From Persicaria tinctoria (Eukaryota > Streptophyta > Magnoliopsida > Caryophyllales > Polygonaceae): DNA of 64,000 bases. Each line of letters starts with the position of its first letter. Position 1 is the stretch's first letter. Positions 59,295 through 64,000 of this stretch are shown here, piece by piece. The notes under the pieces are model-generated. The model searched no databases and was not told the origin of the DNA. It worked only from the letters and a program-made list of their open reading frames with translations. The position numbers and the translations under genes are program-made. The stretch lies in the NCBI GenBank assembly GCA_037127255.1, contig JBANSL010000004.1, positions 55,778,318 through 55,842,317 on the forward strand. Direction: 5' to 3'.

Positions 59295-60896
59295 TCAATA
59301 TTATAATGCTAAAGGAGAAGTCGCCTACGACATATAGCGACTTCTCCTTTAATGTAGGGATTTTTAGTTAGGGTTTAATTAAATTATTTAGTATAATTCA
59401 ATTAAAACTTAAGTCAATACTATTTATCTATTAATCTTTATTAATATTATAATTAATAATACTAATTGATTTGGATATCTAGATATTATGGTTAGTTAGT
59501 TTAGATATTTAAGGGATCCTAATCCTATCCTTAATAATTATCTTAACCAATTATTTTAATTATCTTATTTGGTTTAAAACATTTTCCATTTCTATTTAAT
59601 CCATTCCATACCCTTGACAATCATTATACGTTTGACGATAATCGGTGAGTTACCTTTCCATTTCTTAAAAACCTCTACTCTGATCATTCTATTGCATTTT
59701 TTTTAATCAAATTCTAACCATATTCTAACCATATTTTTGTAATTTTCAATTTTTGTAGGTATTCGAATCCATTGATAAAATGTTCCTAACAATTTGAATT
59801 TTAAACTTTTACAATTTTTTATTGATTTATAATCGATTCTAACAATGTTTTTTTGCTCAGGTCGAAGATGAAGAACCATTTAACTTTATTGGATGATCTA
59901 AAGGCAAAAAGAAACTATACAGAATTTGAGTTCGTGTTATTCACAGTTGGAAAAGCAAAAGTTCAAAGAGTGGATAAGAAGTCGAGTTCGTGTTTTTTCT
60001 TAGTCCCGTGTTATATTCCCTGCTAATTTCAGCTCTATGTGGTGCCATATTATTTTACCAATCCTTCATGTTAAATTGTGGTATTTTCGGATTTTGTTTT
60101 CTTTAAATAAATAAATAATTACTTCGTAATATTTAAGTGGTATGTTCTGTAATCCTATCTGGTTGTTACAACAAATATTTTACGATAATCCAATACAAAT
60201 TGAAATCCTTATCTTCAACTAGCATCGATTTAATAGGTATTTATTTTATTAGATTGTTTTAAAATTTAAATAACAATATATTTCTTGGATTATTTTACAA
60301 TTTAAACAATACTTTATTATATGTTTTAGTTAAGATTTGACCATTTAGGATAAGAATTAAATCAAGATGTAGACAAATTTTCCAACTATATAAATAATTT
60401 GTTTTACCCGCGTATTTATGCAGTTTATTAATAAATTATATTTTATTACTACTCTGTATATATTATTCATATTTAAATTATTTTTATTAAAATGTGAATA
60501 TTTTTTATCTTAGTTTTTCTTTGTTAAAAATAAATCAAGGAATAAACAACTAATTGTATAAGACATGCTAATGAATTATAAATTTAGTTCACAATTTTAT
60601 TGATATATACTATCTCATTGTCATCATAGAATGTATATAATATAATGAGATAGTCCATTTTTAAAAGACCTATATTTGATTTGTCATATTCTTTCTTTAA
60701 TACAATGGAATTGAAGGAAACTTCATATGGAAATCTCTAACATCGATCTAAGATAAAAAAAAAAAAGAGTCAAATAATTCCAATAGTGTGTCATTGCATC
60801 TATAAAATGAAAAGGTTATCTGAAAATTAATGTTTGACATTGTATATAATTAGATGTTAAAAAAAGACCGTGCCTTGGGCACGGGAACTGAACTAG
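59295..60896 (+). mobile_element. Non-autonomous Helitron with both ends
   Basis: The 5' end is TCAATATTATAATGCTAAAG with a perfect 14-bp hairpin (59311-59350). The 3' end is hairpin CCGTGCC-TTG-GGCACGG (60868-60884), then GAACTGAACTAG and T. These are the TC...hairpin-CTRR signals of Helitrons. No Rep/helicase gene is visible. Confidence 0.78.
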
Positions 60897-62482
60897 TTAT
60901 AATACTAAAGGAGAAGTCGCCTGACCCATGTGGCGGCTTCTCCTTTAAAGTAGGAAATTTTTAGTTATAAATTAATTTAAAATAACCAAAAATAATCCCA
61001 ACTATCAACATTCAACCAAAAATAATCCAACCTTTAAAAATAACCAATTAATATCCCAACTATCACTTTATATACCAAAAATGATACAGTTTACTTTTAC
61101 TTCTTACTTTAAATTCCAAAATGTTCCAAACTTTCGAAATTTCACAAAATGCCCTCTCCCCAAACCCTCACCCTCCTCAAGACCCACCATCACCCTGCGC
61201 TGCAACAGTGCCATTGTACCTCAGTACATCCCATACCAAAATTCAATGAAAATAAAGAACACCCAAATTGAGAATGAATTCTACTCCATAGAAATCTAAA
61301 ATGAGAACCACAACACCCAAATTGAAGAAAAAACTAGAAGAAAAAAAATTAATTGAACTAATCGAATTAGCTACGCAAAAAACTTAAATTGGCCAAAATC
61401 ATACGAACATCGGCCAGATTAATCAATTTCATATTTTAGATTTTGAAGGATAAATTGGAAAATTACAAAGGAGGTCTAGGAGGAGGCGTCGGGCAGTCGT
61501 TCAAGAGGCAACCGGTGGATCTCCAGAAGTACCGAGGGAAGCAAGGCCAGTGAAGAGAGCGTCGGTGTCGGAGTCGAAATCACCGAAGTTGTTGAAAGAA
61601 AGCAATATGAGAGAGATGGAGAATTAAAGTTGAAGTTGGGACTTGGGAGTAAAATAGAGAAGGACAAAAGAAGCATCGCCGCAGTGAACACAAACAAAGC
61701 ACCCAAATGCATTTGGTTTTCATTGAATTTTAGTAGGTAGAGGTAAAGTAGCAGGATCGAGGGTGATGCTTTTGGAGAGGGTTAGGTTTTGAGGGAGAGG
61801 GTATGTTGTGAATTTTCTAAAAGTTTGGAATTAAAATTAAGAAGTGAAAGTGAACAATATCATTTTTGGTATATAGAGTGATAGTTGAGATATTAATTGG
61901 TTATTTTTAAAGGTTGGATTATTTTTGGTTGAATGTTGATAGTTGAGATTATTTTTGGTTATTTTTCCAAGTATTAATTTTAAATAGGATTTTTTAAGTT
62001 AGAAAATTATTGTTTGGATATGTCATATATTTGCTAAGTAGATTTGGTTGTTAGATTAAGTAGATTGTTTTGAAAAGCGGTAGATTTGGTTGTTACGTAC
62101 ATAACCAATTTGATTTGATTTATTGATAATATTAAGTATCTTGATCATCATCATCATATGCGGTTTAACAAAAAAAAAATAATCATATCCGAATCTTTTT
62201 TTAAATTTATCTTTATCTCCATTCACAAAAAAAGTATAAAAGCACGTACCTTATATCAATGACTGTTTTTTTTTGTCGAAATGACTTTTAAAAAAAAAAA
62301 TCTTTTTAGAAGGTGAAAGTGTAGACACGTGATGCAGATAATTCGGGTTGCAAATGTTAATCCACGCAATGTAACAAACAGATTTGGTAGCTAACTACCA
62401 ATATTTACTAAATCATCAATAGGATATGTTTTTCAATCTTTATCTTCAACAAATTTACAATAATCAATTAATCAATCAATTA
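60897..62482 (+). mobile_element. Helitron-type 5' end 5, directly after the previous CTAG
   Basis: TTATAATACTAAAGGAG follows CTAG with no gap; hairpin 60907-60946. It is interrupted by the inverted-repeat element 60979-61965. The sequence on both sides matches the region after end 1 (about 56735-56815). Confidence 0.65.
60979..61965. mobile_element. 1-kb transposon with about 155-bp terminal inverted repeats
   Basis: The left end AAAATAACCAAAAATAATC and the right end GATTATTTTTGGTTATTTT begin long inverted repeats (about 60979-61135 and 61812-61965), including CAACTATCAACATTCAACC in both. Long repeats with a 0.7-kb core suggest a Mutator-like or foldback element; no clear target duplication was found, so the class is open. 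A 78-codon minus-strand frame (61476-61712) starts with a hydrophobic stretch but has no known domain. Confidence 0.8.
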
Positions 62483-63368
62483 TCAATAGTATAATAATAA
62501 AGGAGAAGTTGTTTACGCCATGTGGCGACTTCTCCTTTAAAGTAGCTTTTTATTTATTTAGGATTTGTTACTGAATTATATTAATTACATTAATAATAAA
62601 AAAAGAATTAAATTTAAAAATTAAAATATTAAATGATTGTTATCTCACTTATCCCACTTAGCCGGGTTGTTATATATGATTGTTATCCCACTTATCCGAT
62701 TAGTTTTAAGATATGCCGATTAATTGATTGTTAATGTAGTGTTTTTTTTAATTTGTTAATTAATTACTCTAATTAATTTAATTAAGTACTCTAATTAATA
62801 TATATATATCGATAACAAATCTATGAGAGATTAAGGCGATAATTAATATATGCCGATAGGATTTGCGATCAGGTGGTTATGATTTCATATATGCTGATAG
62901 GATTTGTTAATTAATTAATTTCCAATCAAATTAATGTCCTTATAAACGATAGATTAATTAATAATTAATAAATAGATATAATCATATATGCCGATAGGAT
63001 TTGTTAATTACTTAATTTCAAATCAAATTAATGCCTTTATAAACGATAGAGTAATTAATAATTAATAAATAGAAATAATCAAATATACTAATCATATATA
63101 CCGATAGGATTTGTCGATGAGGTAGTTATGATTTGATTTTCATATATGTCGATAGTAATTAATTGCAAATTCAAAGATATAAAGGTAAGGCTGATCGACT
63201 CCCATAGATTTCATTTTTACCGTTAACTATATAATAATTAACAATGTTTATATATGAGGGGTATTTAGAGTTTAAAGTTTACTTACATAAATTTTTTATA
63301 CATTTTTTTAATATTAAATGTATTAATTTAAAAAAATAAACCGCGCAATAGAGCGGGTACTAAACTAG
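62483..63368 (+). mobile_element. Non-autonomous Helitron with both ends, next to the GH9 gene
   Basis: The 5' end is TCAATAGTATAATAATAAAG with hairpin 62499-62538. The 3' end is hairpin CCGC...GCGG (63341-63356), then GTACTAAACTAG and T. Internal tandem copies of an approximately 98-bp unit (ATATGCCGATAGGATTTG) lie at 62888-63120. Confidence 0.75.
62888..63120. repeat. 98-bp tandem repeat, about 2.3 copies
   Basis: Units share GATAGGATTTGTTAATTA, CAAATTAATG and TATAAACGATAGA blocks. Confidence 0.75.
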
Positions 63369-63674
63369 TATTTTTATAAAAAAAATGTCAACTGTTGGCC
63401 TGTGATCTAGGAAATGAGAGAGGGAGAGAGAAGGTCGCTTTATTTTTAACTGCCGCAATCGTCTTCTCCATCAGACCCTCCGGCCTCCCTCTATCCTCCT
63501 AACGCTTCCAGTCTTTCACACTTGCACGCCATGCTTTTCCACCATATCTTCCCTCTCTTTATACATATACTCACGGATCTCCTCCCATTCGGCCTCATAT
63601 ATCGATCACTAATCATTCACTTTTACCTTTCATTTCAGATCAATTAATTTATTTCATCGGTTTCAGTCTATCAC
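63369..63674 (+). promoter_or_regulatory. Promoter and 5' UTR of the GH9 endoglucanase
   Basis: Between the Helitron 3' end and the ATG. A TATA-like TTTATACATATA lies at about 63558-63569, followed by a pyrimidine-rich stretch typical of plant 5' UTRs. The transcription start is not determinable here. Confidence 0.5.
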
Positions 63675-64000
63675 ATGGAACGAATCGGATTAACAATCGG
63701 CGGCCGCAGGATCAGATTACTCATTATCAGCTTGTTAATGGTGAGCGCCGTCGTCCAAGGCCACGACTACGCCGACGCGTTGGACAAGTGCTTAATGTTC
63801 TTCGAAGGCCAGAGGTCCGGCAAGCTGCCTCCTTCCCAGCGCCTCTCCTGGCGCCGCGACTCCGCTCTCTACGACGGCCTCCAAATCGGCGTACGCAATT
63901 CCTCAATTACTCCTCCCTCACCCCCAATTTCACAATCATATGTGTAAATTAAATCAATTCCCGTTCGATGGATCGATCGAATCCGCAGGTGGATCTTGTT
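63675..64000 (+). CDS. GH9 endo-1,4-beta-glucanase, exon 1 and start of exon 2 (partial)
   Basis: Exon 1 is 63675-63890 (72 codons), the intron 63891-63988 (GTACGC...CCGCAG, phase 0), and exon 2 starts at 63989 with VDLV. Residues 1-29 form a signal peptide: Arg-rich start, hydrophobic [13 protein letters not shown], likely cut before HDY. The mature start [20 protein letters not shown], then [19 protein letters not shown] and VDLV, matches the start of plant glycosyl hydrolase family 9 cellulases. These secreted enzymes cut beta-1,4-glucan in the cell wall during growth, abscission or ripening. The catalytic Asp and Glu lie beyond the window. The first ATG in frame with the signal peptide was chosen. 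It appears to be the only intact host gene here; which family member it is cannot be told. Confidence 0.93.

Overview
This window is plant nuclear DNA, most likely from a eudicot. The evidence is the retrotransposon content (Ty3/Gypsy with tRNA-iMet binding sites, a Tnt1-like Ty1/Copia element, CACTA elements, Helitrons) and the first exon of a plant GH9 endoglucanase with a canonical GT-AG intron. I cannot name the species. Nearly all of the 64 kb is transposable-element sequence; the only confident host gene begins at 63675 and runs off the right edge.

Layout, left to right. Positions 1-375 hold the start of a LINE endonuclease on the minus strand. Positions 376-5540 hold old sequence I mostly cannot assign, including two clusters of a quasi-palindromic CTCGA-NN-TCGAG motif around an LTR-like TATA region.

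Positions 5541-40064 are one nest of elements inside elements. A GACCCG-rich repeat was split by a small non-autonomous LTR element G3 (6299-39958). G3 was split by a Gypsy element G1 (7598-38401, TSD gcatc on both sides). G1 was split by a long-LTR Gypsy derivative G2 (10009-34780). G2 was split by two CACTA-type elements, C1 (12269-23683, TSD ttc) and C2 (about 26190-28870). C1 itself holds Helitrons and pieces of host genes. LTR divergence falls with nesting depth: 29 differences in 268 positions for G3, visibly few for G2.

Positions 40124-49292 are a 0.5-kb TRIM element (TSD tttga) interrupted by G4 (40381-49029, TSD taagg), a gag-only Gypsy derivative with 2.9-kb LTRs that look very young. 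Positions 49856-55266 are a full-length Tnt1-like Copia element K2 whose 1334-codon polyprotein is open. A second partial copy of its 3' end and a 123-bp duplicate of its left flank lie on its right side. Positions 56679-63368 are a head-to-tail series of Helitron-type ends carrying a conserved subterminal hairpin, interrupted by an old G4-related LTR fragment and by a 1-kb element with long inverted repeats. The endoglucanase gene starts about 300 bp beyond the last Helitron end.

How the parts work together: K2 could supply its own reverse transcriptase and integrase. G2, G3, G4 and the TRIM lack enzymes and would need relatives in trans; G1 is broken by deletion, stops and frameshifts. C1 and C2 lack a visible transposase. 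All coordinates and pairings were read by eye; divergence counts are approximate.
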